Source: Tersicoccus phoenicis (lineage in GTDB: Bacteria; Actinomycetota; Actinomycetes; Actinomycetales; Micrococcaceae). Taken from it: 64,000 nucleotides of DNA. The stretch covers positions 1 to 64,000 of the forward strand of contig NZ_MRDE01000076.1 of NCBI RefSeq assembly GCF_001968835.1, written 5' to 3'. Shown piece by piece: positions 25,404-34,755 of this stretch. How positions within the stretch are numbered: the first letter of the stretch is position 1; each line of letters opens with the position of its first letter. The position numbers were made by a program, and so were the translations under genes. The notes beneath the pieces were generated by a model. It made no database searches, was not told where the DNA came from, and was given only the letters and a program-made list of their open reading frames with translations.

Positions 25404-26072
25404 ATGCACGCCACCGTCTCCGATCGCGCACACGCTGCTCTCGCGGTCGCTTCCCGGCGCAGGCTCCTCGAGGTGCTGCGCCACCAACGTGAACCGATGG
25501 ACGTGGTCGAGCTGGCCGGGACCGTCGCTCTGCACGTCACCACGGTGCGCACCCACCTGGACATCCTGGAGCGAGCCGGACTGGTGCGTCGCGTGGGTAC
25601 CCAGCGCGGACGCACCGGCCGACCGAAGCAGCTGTACGCGGCGGTCTCCGACGGGGCTGAAGGACACCGACAGCTGGCCGAGATGCTCGCCGGCGCCCTG
25701 GCGGCGGACCCGGACCGGGGCACCGCGGGGGCGGAGCAGGCGGGCCGGGCCTGGGCCACCGCCCAGCTGCCGGACCAGGCAGTGCCCTCCTGGGATGCGG
25801 CCACCAGAAGGGTCGCCGACGTCTTCACCGACCTCGGCTTCGCAGCACGGGTGGTGGACGACGAGCGGTCTCGCCACCTGCACCTGGAAGCCTGCCCGTT
25901 CCGGGACGTGGCGCGCGCGCACCCGGACATTGTCTGCACGGTCCACCTGGGCCTGTGGCGCGAAGCGCTGAACCGGCTCGGCGTCGCCCACCCGGAGCGC
26001 GCGACCCTGCGGCCCTTCGTGCGACCGGAACTGTGTATCGCCGACATCCCGAGGGCCAGCGCCTCGGACTGA
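25404..26072 (+). CDS. SufR/ArsR-like HTH transcriptional regulator with conserved cysteines
   Basis: The N-terminus is a winged helix (ASRRRLLEVLRHQ, then VVELAGTVALHVTTVRTHLD, then the wing RTGRPKQLYAA). The C-terminal domain has cysteines in ACPFRDVARAHPDIVC (C-x13-C) and a later PELC, the layout of SufR-like regulators that bind an iron-sulfur cluster. One Cys of the canonical four is not evident. It ends 104 bases before narG on the same strand. An Fe-S-based sensor of oxygen or nitric oxide controlling nitrate respiration is therefore plausible, but this is inference. AGGATGGG precedes the ATG. Confidence 0.75.
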   Translation: MHATVSDRAHAALAVASRRRLLEVLRHQREPMDVVELAGTVALHVTTVRTHLDILERAGLVRRVGTQRGRTGRPKQLYAAVSDGAEGHRQLAEMLAGALAADPDRGTAGAEQAGRAWATAQLPDQAVPSWDAATRRVADVFTDLGFAARVVDDERSRHLHLEACPFRDVARAHPDIVCTVHLGLWREALNRLGVAHPERATLRPFVRPELCIADIPRASASD

Positions 26073-26090
26073 ACGGCAGAGAAAAAAGGG

Positions 26091-26148
26091 TTGCCACCCG
26101 GTCTTCTCCGGTTAGGATGACGGCAGGATCTACGCACTGTAAAAAGTG
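26091..26148 (+). promoter_or_regulatory. narG promoter and candidate operator
   Basis: TTGCCA at 26091-26096 and TAGGAT at 26113-26118, 16 bases apart, form a good vegetative-type promoter. About 17 bases downstream of the -10 is the inverted repeat CACT-GTAAAA-AGTG (26135-26148), conspicuous for its A-run in this GC-rich DNA. GAGAGGG precedes the narG ATG at 26177. Confidence 0.5.
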
Positions 26149-26176
26149 ACCGACGTCTCGCCGAGAGGGCTCGCTA

Positions 26177-29100
26177 ATGGCCTCCAGCACCACGGAAACC
26201 GGTTCCGGATCCCCCACTGAGCCGGGCCTCGACGGCCCGGCCTCGGACGCCCTGCTGAAGATCGGGAAGTTCTTCTCCCGCTGGAACGAGACCGACGACG
26301 GGCGCGCGGTCTTCCGTGAAGGTGGCCGGGCGGGAGACGCGTTCTACCGCAACCGCTGGAGCCACGACAAGGTGGTCCGCTCCACCCACGGCGTCAACTG
26401 CACCGGCTCCTGCTCGTGGAAGGTGTACGTCAAGGACGGCATCATCACCTGGGAGGCGCAGGAGACCGACTACCCGTCGGTCGGCCCGGACCGGCCGGAG
26501 TACGAGCCGCGGGGGTGTCCCCGCGGTGCCGCCTTCTCCTGGTACACCTACTCCCCCACCCGGGTGCGCTACCCCTACATCCGTGGCGTGCTGCTGGACC
26601 TCTACCGGGAGGCGATACGGGACGTGGGCGGTGACCCGGTGCTCGCGTGGGCCCGGGTGGTGAACGACCCCCGGAAGCGACGGACGTATCAGCAGGCCCG
26701 CGGCAAGGGCGGCCTGGTGCGGGCCAGCTGGCAGGAGGCCATCGAGCTGTCCGCCGCCGCCCACGTGCACACCATCAAGACGTACGGCCCGGACCGCTGC
26801 ACCGGTTTCTCCCCCATCCCGGCCATGTCGATGGTCTCCCACGCGGCGGGGGCCCGGTTCATCAACCTCATCGGCGGGGTGATGAACAGCTTCTACGACT
26901 GGTACGCCGACCTGCCGGTCGCCAGTCCCCAGGTGTTCGGCGACCAGACCGACGTCCCCGAGTCCGGTGACTGGTGGGACGCCACCTACCTGATGATGTG
27001 GGGCTCCAACATCCCCGTCACCCGCACCCCGGACGCGCACTGGATGGTCGAGGCCCGGTACCGGGGCACCAAGGTCGTCTCGGTCAGCCCGGACTACGCC
27101 GACAACACCAAGTTCGCCGACGAATGGCTGCCCGCCCAGGCCGGTACGGACGCGGCGATGGCGATGGCGATGGGGCACGTGATCCTGAAGGAGAACTTCG
27201 TGGACCGGCGGGTCCCGTTCTTCGAGGACTACGTGCTCCAGTACACGGACCTGCCGATGCTGGTGGCGCTGGACACCCGGGACGACGGCACCGTGGTGCC
27301 GGGCAAGTTCCTCACCGCGGCCGATCTGGGGGGCACCAGCGCCGACGCCGCGGACGCCGCGTTCAAGACGGTCCTGCTGGACCGGGACACCGGCGCCGCC
27401 GTCGTCCCCAACGGGTCGATGGGGTTCCGCTACAACGACCAGGACGCCGGCAGCTGGAACCTGGACCTGCAGGGCGTGCGGCCGGCGCTCTCCGCCGCGG
27501 ACGCGGCGGGGTACACGCAGGCCACCAGCGACGTCGCGCTGCCCGCGTTCACGGAGGCCACCGGGGACGGGTCGGTGCTGCGCCGCGGTGTGCCCGTCGT
27601 CGAGGTCGCGGGCCGGCAGGTCACCACCGTGTTCGACCTGATGCTCGCCCAGTACGGGGTGGGCCGGTCCGGGTTGCCGGGGGACTGGGCGACCGGGTAC
27701 GACGACGTCGCCACCCCCTACACCCCGGCCTGGCAGGAGGAGATCACCTCCGTGCCGGCTCAGGCCGTCGCCCGCATCGCCCGGGAGTTCGCGGCCAACG
27801 CGGAGGACTCGGGCGGCCGGTCGATGATCATCCTCGGCGCCGGCATCTGCCAGTGGTACCACGGGGACGTCACGTACCGGGCGATCCTGGCGATGCTGAT
27901 GCTGTGCGGCTGCCAGGGCCGCAACGGCGGCGGCTGGGCGCACTACGTGGGCCAGGAGAAGACCCGGCCGCTGACCGGCTGGTCCACCATGGCCTCGGCC
28001 GGGGACTGGTCCCGGCCGCCGCGCTTCATGATCGGCACCGCGTTCTGGTACCTGCACACCGACCAGTTCCGCTCCGACGGGTACTCGGGGGACGCGCTGC
28101 AGTCGCCGCTGGCGGCCGGGCACCTGAAGGACCGACACACCGCCGACCTCATCGCCACGTCCACCCGGCTCGGCTGGATGCCGTTCTACCCGCAGTTCGA
28201 CCGGAACTCCCTGGACGTGGCGGACGCCGCCGCCGCCGCCGTCGCGCGGGGGGAAGCGGCCGACGAGGCCCGGTGGGTCGCGGACCGGCTCAAGGCGGAG
28301 GACCTGCGGTTCTCCGTCGAGGACGTGGACGCGCCGCAGAACTGGCCGCGCACCCTCGTGCTGTGGCGCTCCAACCTGCTGGGCTCCTCGGCGAAGGGCG
28401 AGGAGTACTTCCTCAAGCACCTGCTCGGCACCAGCCACAGCGTGCTGGGCGCCGACCACGACGACGCCCGGCCGCGCGACGTCGTCTGGCACGACCAGGC
28501 ACCCGAGGGCAAGCTGGACCTGCTGGTCTCGGCCGACTTCCGGATGACCAGTTCCACCCTGCTCTCGGACGTGGTCCTGCCCGCCGCCACCTGGTACGAG
28601 AAGCACGACCTCTCCTCCACGGACATGCACCCCTACGTGCACGCCTTCAACCCGGCGATCAGCCCGCCGTGGGAGACGAAGACCGACTACGAGCTGTTCC
28701 GGCTGCTCGCCGAGGAACTGTCCCGGCAGGCACGCACGCACCTGGGGGTGCGCAAGGACGTCGTCGCGACCGCCCTGACGCACGACACCCCCGGGGAGAT
28801 CGCCCAGCCGGGCGGGCACGCGCCCGACTGGAAGGGCACCGACCTGCCCGCGGTGCCCGGGAAGAACCTGCCCAACCTCGCCGTCGTCGAACGCGACTAC
28901 ACGGCGATCGCGGACAAGTTCGCGGCGGTGGGTCCGCTGGCCGACACGCTCGGCCTGACCACCAAGCACGTCACGTACGACGTCACGGCCGAGGTGGATC
29001 TGCTGGCCCGGCGGCACGGGGTGTTCGACTCCGGCGCCGCCGCCGGCCGCCCCGCGATCGACACGGACGCGCGGATGGCCGAGGCGATCCTCGCCTTCTC

Positions 29101-29926
29101 CGGCACCACGAACGGCAGGCTGGCCGTCCAGGGTTTCGAGAAGCTCGAGCAGCGCACCGGCGTCCCCCTGGTGGACCTGGCCAGCGGGTCCGAGGAGAAG
29201 CGCATCACCTTCGCCGACACGCAGGCCGGACCGGTGCCGGTGATCACCTCCCCCGAGTGGTCCGGCTCGGAGACCGGTGGCCGGCGGTACGCCCCCTTCA
29301 CGGTCAACATCGAACGGCTCAAGCCCTTCCACACCCTCACCGGCCGGATGCACTTCTACCTGGACCACGACTGGATGCTGGACATGGGGGAGGCCCTGCC
29401 GATCTACCGGCCCCCGCTGGACATGCACCGACTGTTCGGGGAGCCGAAGCTCGGCGAGCGCGGCGAACTGTCCATCGCGGTGCGCTACCTGACCCCGCAC
29501 AACAAGTGGTCCATCCACTCCGAGTACCAGGACAACCTGCTGATGCTCTCCCTCGCCCGCGGCGGGACCACGGTGTGGATGAGCCCGCTGGACGCGGAAC
29601 TGATCGAGGTCGCGGACAACGACTGGGTCGAGTGCGTGAACACCAACGGCGTCTACGTCGGCCGCGCCATCGTCAGCCACCGGATGCCCGCGGGCGTGGT
29701 CTACGTCCACCACGCGCAGGAGCGGCTGATCGACGTGCCCAGGTCCGAGACCACCGGCCGGCGCGGCGGCATCCACAACTCGGTCACCCGGATCCTGGTC
29801 AAACCCACGCATCTGATCGGCGGCTACGCGCAGTTGTCGTGGGCGTTCAACTACCTCGGCCCCACGGGCAACCAGCGGGACATCGTCTCGGTGGTGCGCA
29901 AACGCTCCCAGGAGGTGCAGTACTGA
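26177..29926 (+). CDS. narG: Respiratory nitrate reductase alpha subunit
   Basis: The catalytic subunit of membrane-bound nitrate reductase, reducing nitrate to nitrite at a bis-MGD molybdenum centre. The N-terminal FS0 iron-sulfur ligands are His71, Cys75, Cys79 and Cys114 (HGVNCTGSCSW ... GCPRGA), the pattern of Nar enzymes. The molybdenum ligand Asp lies in NSFYDWYADLP (about residue 241). At 1249 residues the length is normal. The C-terminal molybdopterin-binding part includes PFHTLTGRMHFYLDH and SLARGGTTVWMSP. It overlaps narH by one base (TGATG). There is no Tat-like signal needed for cytoplasm-facing NarG. Confidence 0.97.
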   Translation: MASSTTETGSGSPTEPGLDGPASDALLKIGKFFSRWNETDDGRAVFREGGRAGDAFYRNRWSHDKVVRSTHGVNCTGSCSWKVYVKDGIITWEAQETDYPSVGPDRPEYEPRGCPRGAAFSWYTYSPTRVRYPYIRGVLLDLYREAIRDVGGDPVLAWARVVNDPRKRRTYQQARGKGGLVRASWQEAIELSAAAHVHTIKTYGPDRCTGFSPIPAMSMVSHAAGARFINLIGGVMNSFYDWYADLPVASPQVFGDQTDVPESGDWWDATYLMMWGSNIPVTRTPDAHWMVEARYRGTKVVSVSPDYADNTKFADEWLPAQAGTDAAMAMAMGHVILKENFVDRRVPFFEDYVLQYTDLPMLVALDTRDDGTVVPGKFLTAADLGGTSADAADAAFKTVLLDRDTGAAVVPNGSMGFRYNDQDAGSWNLDLQGVRPALSAADAAGYTQATSDVALPAFTEATGDGSVLRRGVPVVEVAGRQVTTVFDLMLAQYGVGRSGLPGDWATGYDDVATPYTPAWQEEITSVPAQAVARIAREFAANAEDSGGRSMIILGAGICQWYHGDVTYRAILAMLMLCGCQGRNGGGWAHYVGQEKTRPLTGWSTMASAGDWSRPPRFMIGTAFWYLHTDQFRSDGYSGDALQSPLAAGHLKDRHTADLIATSTRLGWMPFYPQFDRNSLDVADAAAAAVARGEAADEARWVADRLKAEDLRFSVEDVDAPQNWPRTLVLWRSNLLGSSAKGEEYFLKHLLGTSHSVLGADHDDARPRDVVWHDQAPEGKLDLLVSADFRMTSSTLLSDVVLPAATWYEKHDLSSTDMHPYVHAFNPAISPPWETKTDYELFRLLAEELSRQARTHLGVRKDVVATALTHDTPGEIAQPGGHAPDWKGTDLPAVPGKNLPNLAVVERDYTAIADKFAAVGPLADTLGLTTKHVTYDVTAEVDLLARRHGVFDSGAAAGRPAIDTDARMAEAILAFSGTTNGRLAVQGFEKLEQRTGVPLVDLASGSEEKRITFADTQAGPVPVITSPEWSGSETGGRRYAPFTVNIERLKPFHTLTGRMHFYLDHDWMLDMGEALPIYRPPLDMHRLFGEPKLGERGELSIAVRYLTPHNKWSIHSEYQDNLLMLSLARGGTTVWMSPLDAELIEVADNDWVECVNTNGVYVGRAIVSHRMPAGVVYVHHAQERLIDVPRSETTGRRGGIHNSVTRILVKPTHLIGGYAQLSWAFNYLGPTGNQRDIVSVVRKRSQEVQY

Positions 29927-31602
29927 TGCGGGTGATGGCTCAGGTCGCCATGGTGATGGCCCTCGACAAGTGCATCGGTTGCCACACCTGCTCGGTGACG
30001 TGCAAACAGGCCTGGACCAACCGGGCCGGCACCGAGTACGTGTGGTTCAACAACGTCGAGACCCGCCCCGGCCAGGGGTACCCCCGCCGGTACGAGGACC
30101 AGGACCGCTGGCGCGGGGGGTGGGAGCTGAACCGGCGCGGCAACCTCAAACTGAAGTCCGGTGGCCGGGTGAAGAAGATGCTGGGCCTGTTCGCCAGCCC
30201 GGTCCAGCCCGAGCTCGACGACTACTACGAGCCGTGGACCTACGACTACGAGAACCTGATCAACGCCCCCCTGAGCGACGACTTCCCGGTGGCCCGGCCG
30301 AAGTCGCTGATCACGGGCGAGGACATGAAGATCCGCTGGTCGGCCAACTGGGACGACAACCTCGGTGGCGCCCCGGAGATGGGGCACCTGGACCCGATCG
30401 TCGAGAAGGTCCGCCGGGAGTCCGAGGACAGGATCAAGTTCGAGTTCGAGAAGACCTTCGCGTTCTACCTGCCGCGGATCTGCGAGCACTGCCTGAACCC
30501 CTCCTGCATGGCGGCGTGCCCGTCCGGGGCGATCTACAAGCGGACCGAGGACGGCATCGTGCTGGTGGATCAGGACCGCTGCCGCGGCTGGCGACAGTGC
30601 GTCACCGGTTGCCCGTACAAGAAGATGTACTACAACCACAAGTCGGGCAAGGCCGAGAAGTGCACCTTCTGCTACCCGCGCATCGAGGTGGGCATCCCGA
30701 CGGTGTGCGCGGAGACCTGCGTGGGCCGGCTGCGGTACATCGGGGTGTTCCTGTACGACGCCGACCGGGTCACCGCGGCCGCCGCCACCCCGAACGAGCA
30801 GGACCTCTACGAGGCGCAGCTGGACCTGATGCTGGACCCGTTCGACCCTGCGGTGGTCGCCGCGGCCCGCGCGAACGACATCCCCGAGGACTGGCTGGAC
30901 GCGGCGCGGCGCTCCCCCGTGTACATGCTGGCCAAGGAGCTGCGGGTGGCGCTGCCGCTGCACCCGGAGTACCGCACGATGCCGATGGTCTGGTACGTGC
31001 CGCCGCTCTCGCCGATCGTGGATCTGCTCCAGGGCCAGGGCCACGACGGAGAGGACCCGGGCAACCTCTTCGGTGCGATCGAGGCGCTGCGGATCCCGGT
31101 CGAGTACCTGGCCGAGTTGTTCACCGCCGGGGACACGGACCTCGTCACCGACGTGCTGCGCAGACTCGCGGCCATGCGCTCCTACATGCGCGACATCGCG
31201 CTCGGCGGCGAACCGGACGAATCGATCGCCGCGGCCGTCGGCATGACCGGGGGGCAGATCAAGGCAATGTACCGGCTGATGGCGCTGGCCAAGTACGACG
31301 AGCGGTACGTCATCCCGTCCGCCCACCTGGAGGACGCGCACAACCTTGAGGAGATCGGCTGCTCCCTCGACGTCGAGGGTGGTCCGGGGATGGGTGGGCA
31401 GACCGGGGTGTTCGGCGAGGCCTCCGGCCGGCCGACCCCGGTCGCCGTCGAGAACTTCGCGGCCCTGGCCACCCGGCAGCGCGGGGAGGACCCGACGGGC
31501 AACGACGCGCTCGGTGGCCGGGTCAACCTGCTCAACTGGGACGGCCGCGGCCACCCGGAGGGCCTGTTCCCGCCGAGCGGGACGAGCGGGAGGAACACGT
31601 GA
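29926..31602 (+). CDS. narH: Respiratory nitrate reductase beta subunit
   Basis: The electron-transfer subunit with four iron-sulfur clusters, passing electrons from NarI to NarG. The Cys clusters are visible: CIGCHTCSVTC near the N-terminus, CEHCLNPSCMAAC, CRGWRQCVTGCPYKK, where Trp replaces one Cys as in the [3Fe-4S] site of NarH, and CTFCYPRIEVGIPTVC. The length (558) is slightly longer than E. coli NarH, through the C-terminus. It overlaps narG by one base and narJ by four. Confidence 0.97.
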   Translation: MRVMAQVAMVMALDKCIGCHTCSVTCKQAWTNRAGTEYVWFNNVETRPGQGYPRRYEDQDRWRGGWELNRRGNLKLKSGGRVKKMLGLFASPVQPELDDYYEPWTYDYENLINAPLSDDFPVARPKSLITGEDMKIRWSANWDDNLGGAPEMGHLDPIVEKVRRESEDRIKFEFEKTFAFYLPRICEHCLNPSCMAACPSGAIYKRTEDGIVLVDQDRCRGWRQCVTGCPYKKMYYNHKSGKAEKCTFCYPRIEVGIPTVCAETCVGRLRYIGVFLYDADRVTAAAATPNEQDLYEAQLDLMLDPFDPAVVAAARANDIPEDWLDAARRSPVYMLAKELRVALPLHPEYRTMPMVWYVPPLSPIVDLLQGQGHDGEDPGNLFGAIEALRIPVEYLAELFTAGDTDLVTDVLRRLAAMRSYMRDIALGGEPDESIAAAVGMTGGQIKAMYRLMALAKYDERYVIPSAHLEDAHNLEEIGCSLDVEGGPGMGGQTGVFGEASGRPTPVAVENFAALATRQRGEDPTGNDALGGRVNLLNWDGRGHPEGLFPPSGTSGRNT

Positions 31603-32297
31603 GCCTGCTCGAGAAGCTGCTCGGCAAGGCGGCGAGGGGAACCCTCGACGTTCCCGCCGTCGACGACCCGCACCCGCGGCGCAGCGCCGTCGTCCGGCAG
31701 GCGGCCGCCGTCCTGCTCAGCTACCCGGACGAGGACCTGCTCGCCGCCCTGCCGATGCTGCGCTCCGCCCTGACCGAGGTGGGGGCGGACGCCGAGCAGG
31801 TGGCCGAGCTGGGCACGTGGCTGACCGCGCGACCGCTGACGGCGGTGCAGGAGGACTACGTGCAGGAGTTCGACCTGTCCCGGCGGCACAGCCTGCACCT
31901 GACGTACTGGACGGACGGGGACACCCGCCGCCGCGGTGAGGCGCTCGCCGCGTTCAAGGAGATCTACCGCTCCCACGGCGCGGAGCTGGACGACGGCGAA
32001 CTACCCGACTACCTGCCGGTCGTGCTGGAGTTCGCGGCCCGCGTCTCGCCGGCGGACGGGTGCGAGCTGCTGCAGCGGTACCGCCCGTCGCTGGAACTGC
32101 TGCGGCTGGCCCTGCTCGACGACGGTCTGCCCCACCGCGGCGTCGTCGCCCTCGTCTGCTCCACCTTGCCCGGCGTCTCCCCGCAGGACCGGGACGCCGT
32201 GATGCGGATGGCCGGCTACGGTCCGCCGTCCGAGAGCGTGGGCCTGGACCCCTACGATCCCCGTCTGCTGCCCGTCAGCGAGAGGAACAGCGCATGA
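31599..32297 (+). CDS. narJ: Nitrate reductase molybdenum cofactor assembly chaperone
   Basis: A 232-residue TorD/DmsD-family chaperone that binds apo-NarG during cofactor insertion. Features are AAAVLLSYPDEDLLAALP near the N-terminus, the conserved YVQEFDLSRRHSLHLTY motif and an all-helical C-terminal half. GTG start, overlapping the narH stop (GTGA). It also overlaps narI as ATGA. Confidence 0.95.
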   Translation: MSLLEKLLGKAARGTLDVPAVDDPHPRRSAVVRQAAAVLLSYPDEDLLAALPMLRSALTEVGADAEQVAELGTWLTARPLTAVQEDYVQEFDLSRRHSLHLTYWTDGDTRRRGEALAAFKEIYRSHGAELDDGELPDYLPVVLEFAARVSPADGCELLQRYRPSLELLRLALLDDGLPHRGVVALVCSTLPGVSPQDRDAVMRMAGYGPPSESVGLDPYDPRLLPVSERNSA

Positions 32298-33181
32298 ACG
32301 CGACCGCTGCCGCCCTGCTCCCGGTCCCGCTGGCCACACCCGCCCAGGAGGTGCCGATCACCGTCGTCGGCATCCTGTTGTGGGGGGTGCTGCCCTATGT
32401 GGTCCTGGCGCTGGTGATCGGCGGGTCCATCTGGCGCTACAAGTACGACCAGTTCGGCTGGACGACGCGTTCCTCCCAGCTGTACGAGTCGAGGATGCTG
32501 CGGATCGCCTCGCCGCTGTTCCACTTCGGGATCCTCGCCGTCCTCGCCGGGCACGTGATGGGTCTGATCATCCCGCAGTCGTGGATGACGGCGGCCGGGG
32601 TGGGGGAGAACCTGTATCACCTGATGGCGTTGACCATCGGCACGATCGCGGGGGTGTGCACCCTGGCCGGGATCGTGATGTTGATCTACCGCCGGCGCAC
32701 CACGGGCCCGGTGTTCATGGCCACCACCAGGAACGACAAGGTCATGTACGTGATGCTCGTCGGGGCGATCCTGGCCGGGCTGGCCACCACCGTCATCTCC
32801 GTGTTCGACCCCACCGTGCCCAACTACCGGGAGACCGTCTCCCCGTGGTTCCGGTCCATCTGGATCCTGCAACCGGACGTCGCGGCGATGACCGCCGCCG
32901 GCCCGTCCTTCAAGGTGCACGCCTTGGTCGCGATGGTGCTGTTCGCGATCTGGCCGTTCACCCGTCTGGTGCACGCGTTCACGGCACCGTTGCACTACTT
33001 CTTCCGGCCCTACATCGTCTACCGCAGCCGGGACGGCCGCACCCCCGGCTCCGTCCCGACCCGGCGCGGCTGGGATCCGATCGGCACCCCGGACCGGGAC
33101 CGGCCGGGCGGGCGCGCGAGTCGCCGCTCCGGGGGTCGGACGCCGGCCCGGAGCGGCAGCCGTCCCGCCGACCGCCGCTGA
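32294..33181 (+). CDS. narI: Respiratory nitrate reductase gamma subunit (cytochrome b)
   Basis: The membrane subunit that oxidises menaquinol and carries two b haems. Five membrane segments are visible, starting ILLWGVLPYVVLALVIGGSI. Haem-ligand histidines lie in SPLFHFGILAVLAGHVMG and in the C-terminal FKVHALVAMVLFAIWPFTRLVHAF. The C-terminus extends about 50 residues past the last helix as an Arg/Gly-rich tail not typical of NarI, probably cytoplasmic and disordered. Confidence 0.96.
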   Translation: MNATAAALLPVPLATPAQEVPITVVGILLWGVLPYVVLALVIGGSIWRYKYDQFGWTTRSSQLYESRMLRIASPLFHFGILAVLAGHVMGLIIPQSWMTAAGVGENLYHLMALTIGTIAGVCTLAGIVMLIYRRRTTGPVFMATTRNDKVMYVMLVGAILAGLATTVISVFDPTVPNYRETVSPWFRSIWILQPDVAAMTAAGPSFKVHALVAMVLFAIWPFTRLVHAFTAPLHYFFRPYIVYRSRDGRTPGSVPTRRGWDPIGTPDRDRPGGRASRRSGGRTPARSGSRPADRR

Positions 33182-33219
33182 CACACCGTCCCCGCCACCA
33201 ACCCGCCGACCGCCACCGC

Positions 33220-33294
33220 GCACCGTCCGAACACCACCACCGAGCACCGTCCCGCCCGCACCGTCCCGACCGCACCGTCCCGAGCACCGTCCCG
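33220..33294 (+). repeat. Short imperfect tandem repeats between narI and narK
   Basis: The unit GCACCGTCC(C)G begins at 33220, 33244, 33258, 33272 and 33284, that is at 14- or 12-base spacing in the last four copies. It fills most of the 125-base gap before narK and ends at the narK ribosome site (GGGAGG). It is C-rich, non-coding and of slipped-strand type; a role in transcript processing or narK expression is only a guess. Confidence 0.6.
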
Positions 33295-33306
33295 AGGGAG
33301 GACATC

Positions 33307-34551
33307 GTGTCGTCAGCAGAGCAGGCGCACGTCGACCGGCCGACCGGACCGGATCTGCGGTCCGGGCAGTTGCGGAACCTGATCCTGGCCACCGTCGCCT
33401 CCACCGTCGGCTTCTGGGCCTGGACCGTCGTCGGACCCCTGTCCAAGCGGTACGCCCAGCAGATGGACCTGAGCTCGTCGGAGACCGCGTTGCTCGTCGC
33501 CATGCCGATCTTCGTCGGCTCCATCGCCCGGGTACCGGTCGGCGCCCTGACCGACCGGTACGGCGGACGGGTGATGTTCACGGTGATCCTCGGCATCACC
33601 GCGCCGCTGGTCCTGCTCACCGGGCTGGCCGGTCAGCTGAACAACGTCGCGGTACTGCTCATCGTGGCGTTCTTCCTCGGCATCGCCGGCACCGTCTTCG
33701 CCATCGGCATCCCCTTCTGCTCCGCCTGGTACGAGGCCAGCCGCAAGGGGTTCGCCACGGGCGTCTTCGGTGCCGGCATGGTGGGCACCGCGGTGTCGGC
33801 GTTCTTCACGCCCCGGCTCGTGGCCGGCGTCGGGTACCTGCCCGCGCACGTCATCATCGCCGTCGTCGTCGCCGTGATGGCCGTCGTGACCTGGCTCGGG
33901 CTGCGGGAGTCCCCGGTGCGGGCCGGCGTCGTCCCGCAGCCGATGCTGCCGAAGATCCGGCACGCCTTCACCCTCAAGGTCACCTGGCAACTGTGCTTCC
34001 TCTACGGCGTGGTGTTCGGCGCGTTCGTCGCCTTCTCCAACTACCTGCCGACCTACCTGAACACCGTGTACGCCTTCGACGCCGCCGCGGCCGGGACCCG
34101 CACCGCCGGATTCGCCGTGGCCGCCGTCGTCGCGCGGCCGATCGGTGGCGTCATCGCGGACCGGATCGGCCCGAAGATCGTCAGCCTGGTCTCCTACGCC
34201 GGCACGGTGGTGCTGGCCATGGTGGTCGCGTTCCAGCCGATCGACGAGGTGGCCTACGGTTCCACCTTCCTCGCGATGGCGGTGTTCCTCGGCCTGGGCA
34301 CCGGCGGCGTGTTCGCGTGGGTGAGCCGCGCCGCTCCGGCCAAGGATGTCGGCACCATCGGCGGCATCATCGCCGCGGCCGGTGGCCTCGGCGGGTACTT
34401 CCCGCCGCTGGTGATGGGCGCGACCTACAACGCCGAGCACAACAGCTACTTCGTGGGCCTGACGCTGCTGGCGGTCTTCGCCGTCGTCGCGCTGCTGCTC
34501 GCCCTGACGGTGCGCAACGGCGGCCGGGTCGACGAGCGCGTCCCCGCCTGA
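33307..34551 (+). CDS. narK: Nitrate/nitrite MFS transporter
   Basis: A 12-helix nitrate/nitrite porter that imports nitrate or exchanges it for nitrite. Signature features are the Arg in ARVPVGALTDRYGG after TM2, the nitrate-signature-like GFATGVFGAGMVGTAVSAFF in TM5, and GGVFAWVSRAAPAKDVGTIG in the second half, the second nitrate signature. GTG start at 33307 with GGGAGG seven bases upstream. It closes the narGHJI-narK cluster. Confidence 0.93.
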   Translation: MSSAEQAHVDRPTGPDLRSGQLRNLILATVASTVGFWAWTVVGPLSKRYAQQMDLSSSETALLVAMPIFVGSIARVPVGALTDRYGGRVMFTVILGITAPLVLLTGLAGQLNNVAVLLIVAFFLGIAGTVFAIGIPFCSAWYEASRKGFATGVFGAGMVGTAVSAFFTPRLVAGVGYLPAHVIIAVVVAVMAVVTWLGLRESPVRAGVVPQPMLPKIRHAFTLKVTWQLCFLYGVVFGAFVAFSNYLPTYLNTVYAFDAAAAGTRTAGFAVAAVVARPIGGVIADRIGPKIVSLVSYAGTVVLAMVVAFQPIDEVAYGSTFLAMAVFLGLGTGGVFAWVSRAAPAKDVGTIGGIIAAAGGLGGYFPPLVMGATYNAEHNSYFVGLTLLAVFAVVALLLALTVRNGGRVDERVPA

Positions 34552-34726
34552 GCCGGTCACGATCGGTCGCCGACGGATGTCGCCCGGTGACGGTCCGTTC
34601 CCCGTTCTGAGGCTCTGCTCTGGGCGCGCCGCAGGGGCCATTGCCCGTCGGGCAGCAACTCGCTTGCGGACCGCGGGCTGACGTCGGTCCGGCAGCTTCC
34701 CGAACGTTCGCGGCCAACTCTTGTAT

Positions 34727-34749
34727 TCGAACATATGTTCGAGTAAAGT
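34727..34749 (+). promoter_or_regulatory. LexA (SOS) box with adjoining -10, upstream of DUF222/HNH gene
   Basis: TCGAACATATGTTCGA at 34727-34742 is a perfect palindrome and an exact match to the mycobacterial SOS box TCGAAC-N4-GTTCGA. Two bases later TAAAGT (34744-34749) fits an actinobacterial -10. Transcription would then begin close to the ATG at 34756, so the message may be leaderless. A second palindrome, CGAACGTTCG, lies at 34701-34710 but lacks the four-base spacer. Confidence 0.85.
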
Positions 34750-34755
34750 GGGTTC

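Noticed and set aside
26174-29812. 1212-codon open frame antisense to narG
   Set aside because: Shadow of the GC-rich narG gene; no family motif and no ribosome site.
34701-34710. Second LexA box CGAACGTTCG
   Set aside because: It is palindromic but lacks the four-base spacer required between half-sites.
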